The notes: generated by a model not told the origin, from the sequence alone. 64,000 nt of DNA from an uncultured Prevotella sp. (GCA_905198745.1 CAJKDU010000004.1:1-64000); one strand, 5' to 3'; shown: positions 7,771-16,965, counted from the first letter of the stretch. Translations and numbers: made by a program.

Positions 7771-8223
7771 CTCGCGCGCGAACGCGCGCACGTAAAGTTT
7801 TTCGTTTTCTCGCCACTATCTATCACTTTTCTTGATGTTTGACAATATTCTGTTGATTATGAGTTAGATGAATGGAGTGATAGATGCGTGATAGATGACT
7901 AAATATCCATCACTTCTATCACTTTTCTTTCACTTACCATGTTTGAGCGTAAAGCCCCCAAAGTGTCCCGTAGTTTGGGCGCTCGATGTCAACGGTGTGG
8001 GCAATGCGTGCCCAGGCTGTGTGCTTAGGCCGTTCTTTGCCACTAACACTCCGCAAGTCTGCCACTATCACTCCGTAAGTCTGCCACTAACACGCCGTAA
8101 GTCTGCCACTAACCGACAGCCAATGGGCAATATGGTGGGCATATCCGTGTCTGAATTGTTGACCTCCATTCAAATGCTGTGCGCCAGCAAGTGCCACTCT
8201 AAATTCTGTAAAAGCCTTGCTTT
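7771..8223 (+). repeat. Composite intergenic repeat, copy A
   Basis: Near-full copy. The modules in order are: alternating CG tract (7772-7790); AAAGTTTTTCGTTTT followed by CACTATCTATCACTTTTCTTGAT; GTGATAGATGCGTGATAGATG (7877-7897) and further ATCAC-type motifs; TTTGGGC/TGTGGGCA/GTGCCCA block (about 7973-8014); a 22-bp tandem array (8039-8122); and a tail ending CTCTAAATTCTGTAAAAGCC. It aligns along its length with the copy at 57517-57944 and with the inverted copy at 30195-30592. It abuts the truncated end of the decayed barrel gene and lies just upstream of the promoter at 8271. Confidence 0.85.
8039..8122 (+). repeat. 22-bp tandem array within copy A
   Basis: Units begin at 8039, 8061, 8083 and 8105. 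The repeated core is CGTAAGTCTGCCACTAAC separated by 4 variable bases, giving a period of exactly 22 bp. The same array occurs in the copies at 30252-30335 and 57786-57845. Confidence 0.85.
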
Positions 8224-8270
8224 TGTCTTCAAAATAGGTGCGTATTTCACGGAGTATGGAGATTTTTTCG

Positions 8271-8278
8271 TAACTTTG
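8271..8278 (+). promoter_or_regulatory. Promoter -7 element before the CCA-adding-type gene
   Basis: TAACTTTG followed by CA, 30 bp upstream of the ATG at 8308; a TTTC at 8245-8248 may serve as the -33 element. It lies immediately downstream of repeat copy A. Confidence 0.6.
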
Positions 8279-8307
8279 CACGCTCAAAAATAGGATGTTA
8301 TCATAAT

Positions 8308-9738
8308 ATGAAGTTTTATTCCGATGCCGAATTGGCTCAAATTCTCGATAAAGACATATTTCATCAGATATCAGCTGCTGCCGACGGGTTGGGGCTTGAA
8401 TGTTATGTCGTGGGCGGTTATGTGCGCGATATATTTCTCGAACGTCCCTCCAACGACATTGACGTGGTTGTTGTAGGCAGTGGCATTGAGGTGGCCAATG
8501 CGCTCAAGCAGCAGTTGGGCAAGCGTGCCCACATCTCCGTGTTCCGCAACTTCGGCACGGCACAGGTGAAATATAAAGACACCGAGGTCGAGTTCGTGGG
8601 GGCACGCAAGGAAAGCTACAGCCATGACTCTCGCAAACCTGTCGTGGAAGACGGCACCTTGGAAGATGACCAAAACCGACGCGACTTCACCATCAATGCC
8701 ATGGCCATCTGCCTGAACAAGGCTCGTTTTGGCGAACTTGTGGATCCCTTCAACGGGTTGGGCGACATGGAAGACGGAATTATCTGTACACCCCTTGATC
8801 CCGACATTACGTTCAGCGACGATCCCTTGCGCATGATGCGTTGCGTGCGCTTTGCCACTCAACTCAACTTCAGAATAGAAGACGAGACTTTTGATGCCTT
8901 GGCGCGCAATGCCAACCGCATCAAGATTATCAGCGGAGAGCGCATAGTCGACGAGCTGAACAAAATCATGAAGACCCAACACCCCAGTCGTGGATTTGTA
9001 GACCTATACCGTTGCGGTTTGCTCCCGCTCATCATTCCCGAACTTACTGCGCTCGACGTGGTGGAGACCCGCAACGGACGGGCACACAAGAACAACTTTT
9101 ATCACACGCTCGAGGTGCTCGACAATGTGGCTGTCCATTCTGACAATCTATGGCTGCGGTGGGCTGCACTGTTCCATGATGTGGGCAAACCGCGCAGCAA
9201 GCGGTGGGATCCTCTCATGGGATGGACCTTCCATAACCACAACTATCTGGGTGCCAAAATGATTCCTTCCATCTTCCGCCGCATGAAACTTCCCATGGAC
9301 GCCAAGATGAAGTATGTGCAGAAGATGGTTGACCTGCACATGCGCCCCATCGTCATTGCCGACGAAGAAGTGACAGATAGCGCCGTGCGCAGGCTGATGA
9401 ACGATGCCGGTGACGACATAGACGACCTGATGACTCTTTGCGAGGCGGACATTACCAGCAAGAACGAGGCGCGCAAGCAGCGTTTTCTCGACAATTTCCG
9501 CATCGTGCGTGAGAAGTTGGCCGTTCTGAAGGTGAAGGACTACAAGCGCATGTTCCAACCCTGCATCGACGGTAACGAAATCATGGAAATCTTCCATTTG
9601 TCGCCCTGTAGGGAAGTGGGTGTCCTGAAACAGACACTCAAAGAGGCCGTGCTCGACAACCGGGTGGCCAACGAGCGTGGACCTCTCATGCAATTGCTGA
9701 TGGAAAAAGCAAGGAAGATGGGACTTGTGGAAAAGTAA
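8308..9738 (+). CDS. cca: CCA-adding-type tRNA nucleotidyltransferase / HD-domain protein
   Basis: 476 residues. The N-terminal polymerase beta-like nucleotidyltransferase head carries the class II signature: GGYVRD near residue 35, the metal-binding pair DIDVVVVG near residue 50, then RRDFTINAMA and the RMMRCVRFATQL helix. The C-terminal half has an HD phosphohydrolase domain (KNNFYHTLEVLDN, LFHDVGKP, HNHNYLGA). The first domain adds or repairs the CCA end of tRNAs; the HD domain may give phosphatase/phosphodiesterase activity. This matters here because the tRNA at 61.1 kb does not encode CCA. It is a single-gene unit with its own promoter, downstream of repeat copy A. Confidence 0.9.
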   Translation: MKFYSDAELAQILDKDIFHQISAAADGLGLECYVVGGYVRDIFLERPSNDIDVVVVGSGIEVANALKQQLGKRAHISVFRNFGTAQVKYKDTEVEFVGARKESYSHDSRKPVVEDGTLEDDQNRRDFTINAMAICLNKARFGELVDPFNGLGDMEDGIICTPLDPDITFSDDPLRMMRCVRFATQLNFRIEDETFDALARNANRIKIISGERIVDELNKIMKTQHPSRGFVDLYRCGLLPLIIPELTALDVVETRNGRAHKNNFYHTLEVLDNVAVHSDNLWLRWAALFHDVGKPRSKRWDPLMGWTFHNHNYLGAKMIPSIFRRMKLPMDAKMKYVQKMVDLHMRPIVIADEEVTDSAVRRLMNDAGDDIDDLMTLCEADITSKNEARKQRFLDNFRIVREKLAVLKVKDYKRMFQPCIDGNEIMEIFHLSPCREVGVLKQTLKEAVLDNRVANERGPLMQLLMEKARKMGLVEK

Positions 9739-9777
9739 AAAGTTAATAAATAACATCCGCTTTAAGAATAAATAGTG

Positions 9778-9828
9778 TTAAATGTGTAACTTCACTTAGG
9801 TGAGTTACACATTTAATATATAACTTTG
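9778..9828 (+). promoter_or_regulatory. Operator palindrome and promoter of the RND efflux operon
   Basis: A perfect 14-bp inverted repeat, TTAAATGTGTAACT (9778-9791) and AGTTACACATTTAA (9803-9816), with an 11-bp centre, ends 5 bp before the -7 element TAACTTTG (9821-9828). A palindrome placed over the -33 region is what a dimeric repressor of the TetR or MarR kind would bind. No regulator gene lies next to it. A leader of about 130 nt follows before the first ATG. Confidence 0.65.
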
Positions 9829-9960
9829 CAGCGTGAAAACTAAACGCAATATTTCAGTTTTCCGACTCTCTTGTCTCTTCTATAGCTGCAGAGAGTTAGG
9901 TATGGAATTTATTTTTAGGATAAGAACAATTCATAAGAAACTATACATTATTTAATAGGT

Positions 9961-11163
9961 ATGACAAAGAACAAGTTTTTATTGTTTGCAGCATTGGCTG
10001 CAATGCTTGTCTCATGTGGAGGCAAGAAGTCGTCAGGCAAGCCTGATTTTGGTGACAACGAGTATGCTGTGAGAACCATTGGAGCTCAGAGCGCCGAACT
10101 CCAGACCACTTACCCGGCTACCATCAAGGGTGTTCAGGATGTGGAAATCCGTCCGAAGGTTTCCGGTTTCATCACCAAGTTGTGCGTCAAGGAAGGCCAG
10201 GCTGTGAAGGCCGGTCAGCTTCTTTTCGTCATTGACAACGTGACCTATGCCGCAGCTGCACGTCAGGCTGCCGCAGCCGTCAACTCGGCCAAGGCCCAGC
10301 TCAACACTGCCCGCTTGACCTACAACAACAATCTCAAGCTCTTCAAGAACAATGTGATTGGTTCCTACGAACTTCAGTCTGCCAAGAACTCCATGGAAGC
10401 AGCCGCTGCAGCCCTGGCACAGGCCGAGGCCAGCTACGTTTCAGCCAAGGAAAACCTCAGCTTCTGCTATGTGACCAGTCCTGCCTCAGGTGTCATTGGC
10501 GACCTTCCCTACCGTGTGGGTGCCCTTGTGAGTGCCAGCAGCCAGCAGCCACTGACCACCGTTTCAAATATCAGCACCATGCAGGTATACTTCTCTATGA
10601 CCGAGAAGGAACTCCTTGACATGACCAAGACCGCAGGCGGTCTTCATGCAGCCATCAATGATTATCCTGCCGTGAAGCTTCAACTTGCCGACGGTACCAT
10701 CTATGAGCATCCGGGCCATGTGGCTACCGTGAGCGGTGTCATCGATCCTACTACAGGTAGCGTGTCTATGCGTGCCGACTTCCCCAATCCTCAGCATCTG
10801 CTCAAGAGCGGCGGTTCTGGTTCCATTGTGGTTCCTCATACTTCAAGCTCTGCTATTATCATTCCTCAGGATGCTGTGGCACAGGTGCAGGACAAGCACT
10901 TCGTCTATGTGGTTGGCAACGACAACAAGGTGAAGTATACCGCAGTGACTGTTGATCCAAAGGATGACGGCAAGACCTACATCATTACCAGTGGCCTGAA
11001 AGTAGGCGACCGTATTGTGGTCAACGGCATCTCTTCTCTCTCTGACGGCATGCAGATCAAGCCTGTCACCGAGGCTCAGTATCAGGAGAAACTGAAGAAG
11101 ACCGAGCAGATGGGCGCCGACCAGGGCGACCTGCAGAAGCTCAAGAAAGACTTCGGCAAGTAA
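9961..11163 (+). CDS. RND efflux periplasmic adaptor (AcrA/MexA type)
   Basis: 400 residues. Lipoprotein signal with Cys19 (AMLVSCGGKK), so anchored in the inner membrane facing the periplasm. Then come a barrel-sandwich/lipoyl half-motif (VSGFITKLCVKEGQAVKAGQLLFVID), a coiled-coil hairpin of Ala/Gln-rich helices (about residues 95-160), the second lipoyl half (VTSPASGVIGDLPYRVGALV) and beta-barrel and membrane-proximal domains. It links the inner-membrane pump to the outer-membrane channel. First gene of a three-gene operon; the pump gene begins 37 bp downstream. The palindrome at its promoter suggests repression by a trans-acting factor. Confidence 0.93.
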   Translation: MTKNKFLLFAALAAMLVSCGGKKSSGKPDFGDNEYAVRTIGAQSAELQTTYPATIKGVQDVEIRPKVSGFITKLCVKEGQAVKAGQLLFVIDNVTYAAAARQAAAAVNSAKAQLNTARLTYNNNLKLFKNNVIGSYELQSAKNSMEAAAAALAQAEASYVSAKENLSFCYVTSPASGVIGDLPYRVGALVSASSQQPLTTVSNISTMQVYFSMTEKELLDMTKTAGGLHAAINDYPAVKLQLADGTIYEHPGHVATVSGVIDPTTGSVSMRADFPNPQHLLKSGGSGSIVVPHTSSSAIIIPQDAVAQVQDKHFVYVVGNDNKVKYTAVTVDPKDDGKTYIITSGLKVGDRIVVNGISSLSDGMQIKPVTEAQYQEKLKKTEQMGADQGDLQKLKKDFGK

Positions 11164-11200
11164 ACTCACATTCCTACGGAAAACAAAAAGAGATTAATCC

Positions 11201-14200
11201 ATGAAATTAGATAGATTTATCAAGCGCCCGGTGCTCTCTACGGTGATTTCCATTGTGATTGTCATCCTGGGTACCATCGGACTCATATCACTGCCTATCG
11301 AGCAGTACCCGAACATTGCTCCGCCTACTATCATGGTGCGTGCTTCCTACACGGGTGCCAACTCCGAGACAGTGCTTAACTCCGTGCTCGCTCCGTTGGA
11401 GGAGCAAATCAACGGTGTGGAGGGCATGACCTATATGACTTCCTCCGCCACCAACGACGGTTCGGCTTCCATCACCGTGTTCTTCAAGCAAGGCATGGAT
11501 CCTGACATGTGTCAGGTGAATGTGCAGAACCGCGTGTCTCAGGCTTCAGCCCTGCTTCCTGCCGAGGTTACCAAAGCTGGTGTGCAGGTAATGAAGCGTC
11601 AGTCGTCTACCGTGATTCTCTTCGGTCTTACTGCCGATGACGACCGCTACGACGACGAGTTCCTCGCCAACTATGCCAACATCAACGTGGTGCCTGCCAT
11701 CAAGCGTGTGAGTGGTGTGGGTGAGTGCCAGTGCTTCTCCCAGAAGGACTACACCATGCGTCTTTGGATTGACCCGGTGAAGATGAAGAGCTATGGCCTC
11801 ATTCCGACCGACCTCACAGGTGTGCTCTCTCAGCAGAACATTGAGGCAGCTCCGGGTTCTGTAGGCGAGAACAGCGATAACCAGTATCAGTACACTTTCC
11901 GCTATAAGGGCCGTCTGAAGACTCCCGAGGAATTCGGCGACATGATTATCAAGTCTACCCAGGACGGACAGACCATCCGCGTGAAGGATGTGGCCCGTGT
12001 GGAAATGGGTGCCCTCTCCTATTCAGTTGCTTCAGAACTCAATGGCAAGCCTTCTGTGACCATGATGGTGACCCAGACTGCCGGATCCAACGCTACTGAG
12101 ATAGCCAAGAACATTAAGCAGCTGCTCGACGAACAGGCACAGACCTTGCCTCCAGGCCTTCACTTCGACGTGATGCAGGATGTGACCGAGTTCCTCTTCG
12201 CTTCTATCGAGGACCTTATCAAGACCCTCCTCGAAGCCTTCGTGCTCGTGTTTATCGTGGTTTACGTGTTCCTCCAGGACACACGTTCCACCTTGATTCC
12301 TCTTATCGCCGTTCCCGTGTCGTTGATAGGTACGTTCTTCTTCCTCTATGTGTTTGGCTTCTCGCTCAACCTCTTGACCTTGGCTGCCCTTGTGCTTGCC
12401 ATTGCCATTGTAGTCGACGATGCCATCGTGGTGGTTGAGGCTGTACATGCCAAGCTTGACTTGGGCTACAAGTCAGCCCGCCAGGCATCTATCGACGCCA
12501 TGAACGAAATCTCTGGAGCCATTATCTCCATTACCCTTGTGATGGCAGCCGTGTTCATCCCCGTGTCGTTCATGGGTGGAACCTCCGGTACGTTCTATCG
12601 TGAGTTCGGTATCACCATGGCCATCTCCATCGTGATATCTGCCCTCAACGCCTTGACCCTTTCGCCGGCTCTCTGCGCCATCCTGCTGAAGCCGAAGAAC
12701 GAAGACGGCATTGAGCGCAAGATGTCAATGATAGACCGCTTCCATGCCTCGTTCAATGCCGCCTACGATAAGGTGCAGGGCCACTACCGCAATGGAGTGC
12801 GCCGCATTGTGGAGCGCCCCATCATAGCTATTGGCGCTGTGATTGTCGGCATCGCTGTGATGGCTGTGCTGATGGGCAGTACAAAGACAGGTCTTGTGCC
12901 TGACGAAGATACAGGTACCGTATTCTGTACCGTGTCAACACCTCCTGGAACCTCAATGAAGAAGACAGAGAAAGTGATGGACCAGGTAGACCGTATGCTT
13001 GCCACCAACCCTGCTATTCAGAGTCGTATGCGCATCACGGGTTACAACTTTATTGCCGGCCAGGGTTCCAACCAGGGTACGTTCATTATCAAGCTCAAGT
13101 CGTTTGAGGATCGTCAGAAGGAAGAAGGTCCGCTGAAGTATATCGGTGTGCACAACCTTGGTTCTACCATGGTGCTTGGTATGATCTACAAGCAGACAGC
13201 AGCCATCAAGGGTGCCCAGATTCTTGCCTTCCAGCCTCCTATGGTGCAAGGCTTCTCGGCTACCAACGGTTTGACGTTCTCTATGCAGGACCGTACAGGT
13301 GGCGACGTGAACAAGTTCTATGAGGTGACACAGAAGTTCATTGCAGAACTCAACAAGCGTCCGGAAATCTCCAACGCCATGACCTCTTATGATACACGCT
13401 ATCCACAGTATAAAATTGACGTTGACGTGGCCAAGTGCAAGCAGAGCGGCATCGACCCCTCTACCGTGCTTACCACCATGCAGGGATATTATGGAGGTAT
13501 GTATGCCTCTAACTTCAATGCCTATGGCAAGCTTTATCGTGTCTACATCCAGTCGGCACCCGAAGACCGTGCTGACCTGAAGAGTCTCGACAATATCTAC
13601 GTAAGAACTTCGGCTGGTGAAATGGCTCCTATCAAGGAGTATGTTTCTTTGAGCCGTGTTTACGGACCGCAGGAGATTGACCGTTTCAACCTCTTTACTT
13701 CCATCAACGTCAATGCCTCTGCCGCAGAAGGATATTCTACGGGCGATGCCTTGAATGCCATGTCTGAGGTGGCCAAGAACTCTCTGCCTTCGGGCTATAG
13801 CTACGAGTTCTCCGGTCTGACCCGTAACGAGCAGGAATCAAGCAACTCTACAGCGATGATCTTCATCCTGTGTCTGACGTTCGTTTACTTGATTCTTTCC
13901 GCACAGTATGAGTCCTACGTATTGCCGCTGTCAGTAATCCTTTCCATTCCGTTCGGTTTGGCAGGCGCGTTCATGTTCACCAACTTGTTTGGCAACAACA
14001 ACGATATCTACATGCAGATTGCCCTCATCATGTTGATGGGTCTGTTGGCCAAGAACGCCATCCTTATCGTACAGTTCGCTTTGGAGCGTCGCCAGACAGG
14101 TATGGCCATTTCGTGGTCGGCAGTGTTGGGAGCTGCAGCCCGTCTGCGTCCTATCCTGATGACCTCACTCGCCATGATTATCGGTCTGCTTCCTATGCTG

Positions 14201-14470
14201 ATGCCTTGGGGCGTAGGCTATCATGGCAACATGACCCTCGGTGCAGCCGCTATCGGCGGTATGCTCATCGGTATGCTTTGCCAGATTATGATTGTGCCTG
14301 CTCTGTTCTATATCTTCCAGACATTGCAGGAGAAGATCAAGCCTATCGAGTTTGAGGACGACAATGCCGATGTGGCTACCGAGCTCAAGCAGTATACCAA
14401 CCCACTGGCTGCCAACTTCCGCACCGGTGAGGAGAAACAGGCTGGCGACCAGTCAAATCCCAACATGTAA
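11201..14470 (+). CDS. RND multidrug efflux pump (AcrB/HAE1 type)
   Basis: 1089 residues, the usual length of the HAE1 family. Twelve transmembrane helices in two halves and two large periplasmic loops are expected; hydrophobic stretches begin with STVISIVIVILGTIGLISL. The proton-relay aspartates are seen in LAIAIVVDDAIVVVEAVHAK and the matching Lys in MGLLAKNAILIVQF. The motif FMGGTSGTFYREFGITMAISI is typical. It drives export of drugs or other amphiphiles using the proton gradient. It lies between the adaptor and the outer-membrane factor; substrates cannot be read from the sequence. Confidence 0.95.
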   Translation: MKLDRFIKRPVLSTVISIVIVILGTIGLISLPIEQYPNIAPPTIMVRASYTGANSETVLNSVLAPLEEQINGVEGMTYMTSSATNDGSASITVFFKQGMDPDMCQVNVQNRVSQASALLPAEVTKAGVQVMKRQSSTVILFGLTADDDRYDDEFLANYANINVVPAIKRVSGVGECQCFSQKDYTMRLWIDPVKMKSYGLIPTDLTGVLSQQNIEAAPGSVGENSDNQYQYTFRYKGRLKTPEEFGDMIIKSTQDGQTIRVKDVARVEMGALSYSVASELNGKPSVTMMVTQTAGSNATEIAKNIKQLLDEQAQTLPPGLHFDVMQDVTEFLFASIEDLIKTLLEAFVLVFIVVYVFLQDTRSTLIPLIAVPVSLIGTFFFLYVFGFSLNLLTLAALVLAIAIVVDDAIVVVEAVHAKLDLGYKSARQASIDAMNEISGAIISITLVMAAVFIPVSFMGGTSGTFYREFGITMAISIVISALNALTLSPALCAILLKPKNEDGIERKMSMIDRFHASFNAAYDKVQGHYRNGVRRIVERPIIAIGAVIVGIAVMAVLMGSTKTGLVPDEDTGTVFCTVSTPPGTSMKKTEKVMDQVDRMLATNPAIQSRMRITGYNFIAGQGSNQGTFIIKLKSFEDRQKEEGPLKYIGVHNLGSTMVLGMIYKQTAAIKGAQILAFQPPMVQGFSATNGLTFSMQDRTGGDVNKFYEVTQKFIAELNKRPEISNAMTSYDTRYPQYKIDVDVAKCKQSGIDPSTVLTTMQGYYGGMYASNFNAYGKLYRVYIQSAPEDRADLKSLDNIYVRTSAGEMAPIKEYVSLSRVYGPQEIDRFNLFTSINVNASAAEGYSTGDALNAMSEVAKNSLPSGYSYEFSGLTRNEQESSNSTAMIFILCLTFVYLILSAQYESYVLPLSVILSIPFGLAGAFMFTNLFGNNNDIYMQIALIMLMGLLAKNAILIVQFALERRQTGMAISWSAVLGAAARLRPILMTSLAMIIGLLPMLMPWGVGYHGNMTLGAAAIGGMLIGMLCQIMIVPALFYIFQTLQEKIKPIEFEDDNADVATELKQYTNPLAANFRTGEEKQAGDQSNPNM

Positions 14471-14485
14471 TAAACAGCATATAAG

Positions 14486-15871
14486 ATGAAAGTCAAGAAT
14501 ATCATTCCGTTAGCATTCGCAGCTGCTCTGATGAGCAGTTGCGGAATCTACACCAAATATCAGCGTCCCGACGTGAACACAACCGGACTGGTGCGCGACT
14601 CTGCATCTGTGTCAGATACACTTGCCGTAGCCGACACCACCAGTTTCGGCAACCTGCCTTGGCGCAGCGTGTTCACCGACCCGCAGCTCCAGTCGCTCAT
14701 TGAGAAAGGTCTGGAGTGTAACACCAACATGCTCAACGCAGCCCTCAACGTGCAGATGGTAGAGGCACAACTTCAGGTAGCCAAGCTTGCTTTTGTGCCC
14801 TCGTTCACCTTCTCTCCCCAGGGTACCATCGCCTCTTGGGACGGCAACAAGGCCACCAAGACCTATTCGCTGCCCGTTACGGCCAGCTGGAGCCTTGACC
14901 TCTTCGGCAATCTGCTCAACCAAAAGCGCAGTGCCCAGATGAGTCTCCTTGCTACTAAGGACTATCAACTGGTGGTGAAAACCAAGCTCATTTCCAACAT
15001 AGCCAACATGTACTACACCCTCCTTATGCTCGACAAGCAGCTGGAGGTGGTCGACAATATGGCGAAACTTGTGAAAGATACTTGGGACATCATGAAGATA
15101 CAGAAGGAACTGGGACGTACCAAGGAAACCAGTGTGCAGAGTGCCGAGAGCAACTACTATTCAGTGCTTGCTCAGGCTACAGACCTGAAACGCCAGATTC
15201 GTGAGACTGAGAATTCCCTCTCGCTCCTTCTCGGACAGTCTGCCCAGCACATAGCCCGTGGCACACTCGAAGGCCAGTCGTTGCCTGCCAAGTTCTCTAC
15301 CGGCGTAGGCCTGCAACTGCTCAACAACCGTCCCGACGTGCACTATGCCGAGATGAGTCTTGCCCAGTGCTTCTATGATGTCAACACTGCCCGTTCACGC
15401 TTCTATCCCAACATCACTATCAGTGGCACGGGAGCCTACACCAACAGCAGTGGCGCAGGCATTGTCAATCCTGGCAAGATGCTGCTCAGTGCAGTGGGAA
15501 GCCTCGTGCAGCCCATCTTCCAGCACGGTCTGCTCATTGCCGGCCTCAAGGTAGCAAAGGCGCAACAGCAGCAAGCCTACAACACCTGGCAGAATGCCGT
15601 GCTCTCAGCCGGCAGCGAGGTGAGCAATGCCCTGGTGCTCTACAATTCGTCTGAGGAAAAGAGTCAGCTCGAGGCCAAGCAGGTAGAGAGTCTGAAGAAG
15701 AACGTGGAGTACACCAAACTCCTCTTCAACGACGGCAGCAGCACTTATCTCGAGGTTATCACCGCCCAGCAGAGCCTGCTCAACGCCGAACTCTCCAAGG
15801 TGGCAGACGACTTTTACAAGATGCAGGCCGTGGTCAACCTCTACTATGCTCTTGGCGGAGGCCGCGACTAA
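14486..15871 (+). CDS. RND outer-membrane factor (TolC/OprM-type lipoprotein)
   Basis: 461 residues with a lipoprotein signal (Cys19 in LMSSCGIYTKYQRP), as in the NodT/OprM branch. Two duplicated helical halves follow, with coiled-coil stretches (NMLNAALNVQMVEAQLQVAKLAF near residue 80; NNRPDVHYAEMSLAQCFYDVNTARSRFYP near residue 280). It forms the trimeric exit duct in the outer membrane. It starts 15 bp after the pump stop and is clearly co-transcribed. The lpxA-like gene follows 29 bp downstream and may be on the same message. Confidence 0.93.
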   Translation: MKVKNIIPLAFAAALMSSCGIYTKYQRPDVNTTGLVRDSASVSDTLAVADTTSFGNLPWRSVFTDPQLQSLIEKGLECNTNMLNAALNVQMVEAQLQVAKLAFVPSFTFSPQGTIASWDGNKATKTYSLPVTASWSLDLFGNLLNQKRSAQMSLLATKDYQLVVKTKLISNIANMYYTLLMLDKQLEVVDNMAKLVKDTWDIMKIQKELGRTKETSVQSAESNYYSVLAQATDLKRQIRETENSLSLLLGQSAQHIARGTLEGQSLPAKFSTGVGLQLLNNRPDVHYAEMSLAQCFYDVNTARSRFYPNITISGTGAYTNSSGAGIVNPGKMLLSAVGSLVQPIFQHGLLIAGLKVAKAQQQQAYNTWQNAVLSAGSEVSNALVLYNSSEEKSQLEAKQVESLKKNVEYTKLLFNDGSSTYLEVITAQQSLLNAELSKVADDFYKMQAVVNLYYALGGGRD

Positions 15872-15900
15872 ACGTTTCATCATTTTAAAAGCAAAAGACT

Positions 15901-16680
15901 ATGAACAATATAAGTCCACAAGCACATGTAGACCCCAAGGCAAAGATTGGCAACAACGTTACCATCTATCCCTTTGCCTATATCGAGGGTGACGTGGTGA
16001 TAGGCGACGACTGCGTTATCTATCCCTACGTGAGCATCATGAAAGGAACCCGTCTGGGCCGCGGCAACAAGGTGTATCAGAACACCGTGCTCGGCGCCGA
16101 GCCGCAAGACTTCAACTATAAGGGCGAAGTGACAGCCCTTGAGATTGGCGACGAGAACATCATCCGTGAGAACGTGGTTATCAACCGCGCCACCTATGCC
16201 ACGGGCAAGACTCATATCGGCAACCGCAACTTCCTCATGGAAGGTGTGCACATCAGCCACGACACCGACGTGCACGACTATTGCGTGTTCGGCTACGGAA
16301 CCAAGATTGCCGGCGACTGTGAGATTCACAGCGGCATCATCTTCTCATCCGGCGTCATTGTCAATGCCCAGGTGCGCGTAGGCACCGCCGCCATGATTAC
16401 CAGTGGCGTGCGTGTCAGCAAGGATGTGCCCCCATTCATCGTTGCTACCGACAACCCCGTACGCTATGCCGGTCTTAACCAGGAAATGCTGCGCAGTCAT
16501 GGCATCAGCGACAAGGTGCTCAATCACCTTGCCAATGCCTACCGCCTGGTGTTCCACGGACAGACCAGTGTCTTCGACGCCGCTATCCAAATCAAGGAGC
16601 AAGTGCCCGACGGCAATGCTGTGCGCAACGTGGTGAACTTTATCCAGAGCACAAAGCTCGGAATTATCGGGAAATTGTAA
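15901..16680 (+). CDS. LpxA-like acyl-ACP--UDP-N-acetylglucosamine acyltransferase
   Basis: 259 residues of left-handed beta-helix hexapeptide repeats (AKIGNNVTIYPFAYIEGDVVIG and so on) and the C-terminal helical tail of LpxA (LNHLANAYRLVFHG). LpxA puts the first acyl chain on UDP-GlcNAc in lipid A synthesis. The motif GVHISHD holds His117 and His120, the latter matching the E. coli catalytic His125. The places of E. coli His144 and His160 appear to be Asp139 and Asn155 by my alignment, so this may be a divergent paralogue, not the main LpxA. It follows the efflux operon at 29 bp and ends at a terminator. Usual lipid A neighbours (lpxC/fabZ) are absent. Confidence 0.82.
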   Translation: MNNISPQAHVDPKAKIGNNVTIYPFAYIEGDVVIGDDCVIYPYVSIMKGTRLGRGNKVYQNTVLGAEPQDFNYKGEVTALEIGDENIIRENVVINRATYATGKTHIGNRNFLMEGVHISHDTDVHDYCVFGYGTKIAGDCEIHSGIIFSSGVIVNAQVRVGTAAMITSGVRVSKDVPPFIVATDNPVRYAGLNQEMLRSHGISDKVLNHLANAYRLVFHGQTSVFDAAIQIKEQVPDGNAVRNVVNFIQSTKLGIIGKL

Positions 16681-16709
16681 ATTTCATACCTATAATTTAC
16701 TCTGTAGTC

Positions 16710-16749
16710 GGGGTTGGATGGCTGTGAAGCCTTTCCAACCCCTTTTTTT
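16710..16749 (+). terminator. Intrinsic terminator after the efflux-lpxA unit
   Basis: GGGGTTGGA (16710-16718) pairs with TCCAACCCC (16734-16742), with a further GGCT/AGCC pairing inside, followed directly by seven T. It closes the transcription unit that starts near 9828. Confidence 0.85.
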
Positions 16750-16887
16750 AATGGCTGCTTGCCTAAACGTATGTTGTGCCTCCGGATGGATGTATGGGCG
16801 CACGTGAATTCCTATACACCAATCGGCGACCCGCATTAATACCACGTGATTTGCCGCGAAACCGCCTGCTTTCAAATGTTAAAACGA

Positions 16888-16965
16888 GTGCCCAAAATCC
16901 GTCCCACACTTTGGGCATTCAGTGCCCACGCCGTGGGCATCGATTGCCCAAGCTATTGGCATCAG
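16888..16965 (+). repeat. Composite intergenic repeat, single-module copy E
   Basis: Only the palindrome module is present: GTGCCCAAAATCCGTCC, then TTTGGGCA, GTGCCCACGCCGTGGGCA and TTGCCCA with short spacers. It matches 57699-57775 closely (shared TGCCCAAAATCCGTCC and TGCCCACGGCCGTGG). The CG tract, GTGATAGAT motifs and 22-bp array are not seen nearby. The rest of the 16750-17172 gap holds no gene I can support. Confidence 0.7.

Noticed and set aside
8039..8122. The regularly spaced repeats looked at first like a small CRISPR array
   Set aside because: The spacers are only 4 bp and are not unique, there are no cas genes in the window, and the same array recurs inside longer repeats.
7771..8223. 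Insertion sequence remnant
   Set aside because: No transposase fragment, terminal inverted repeats or target duplication could be seen in any of the copies.
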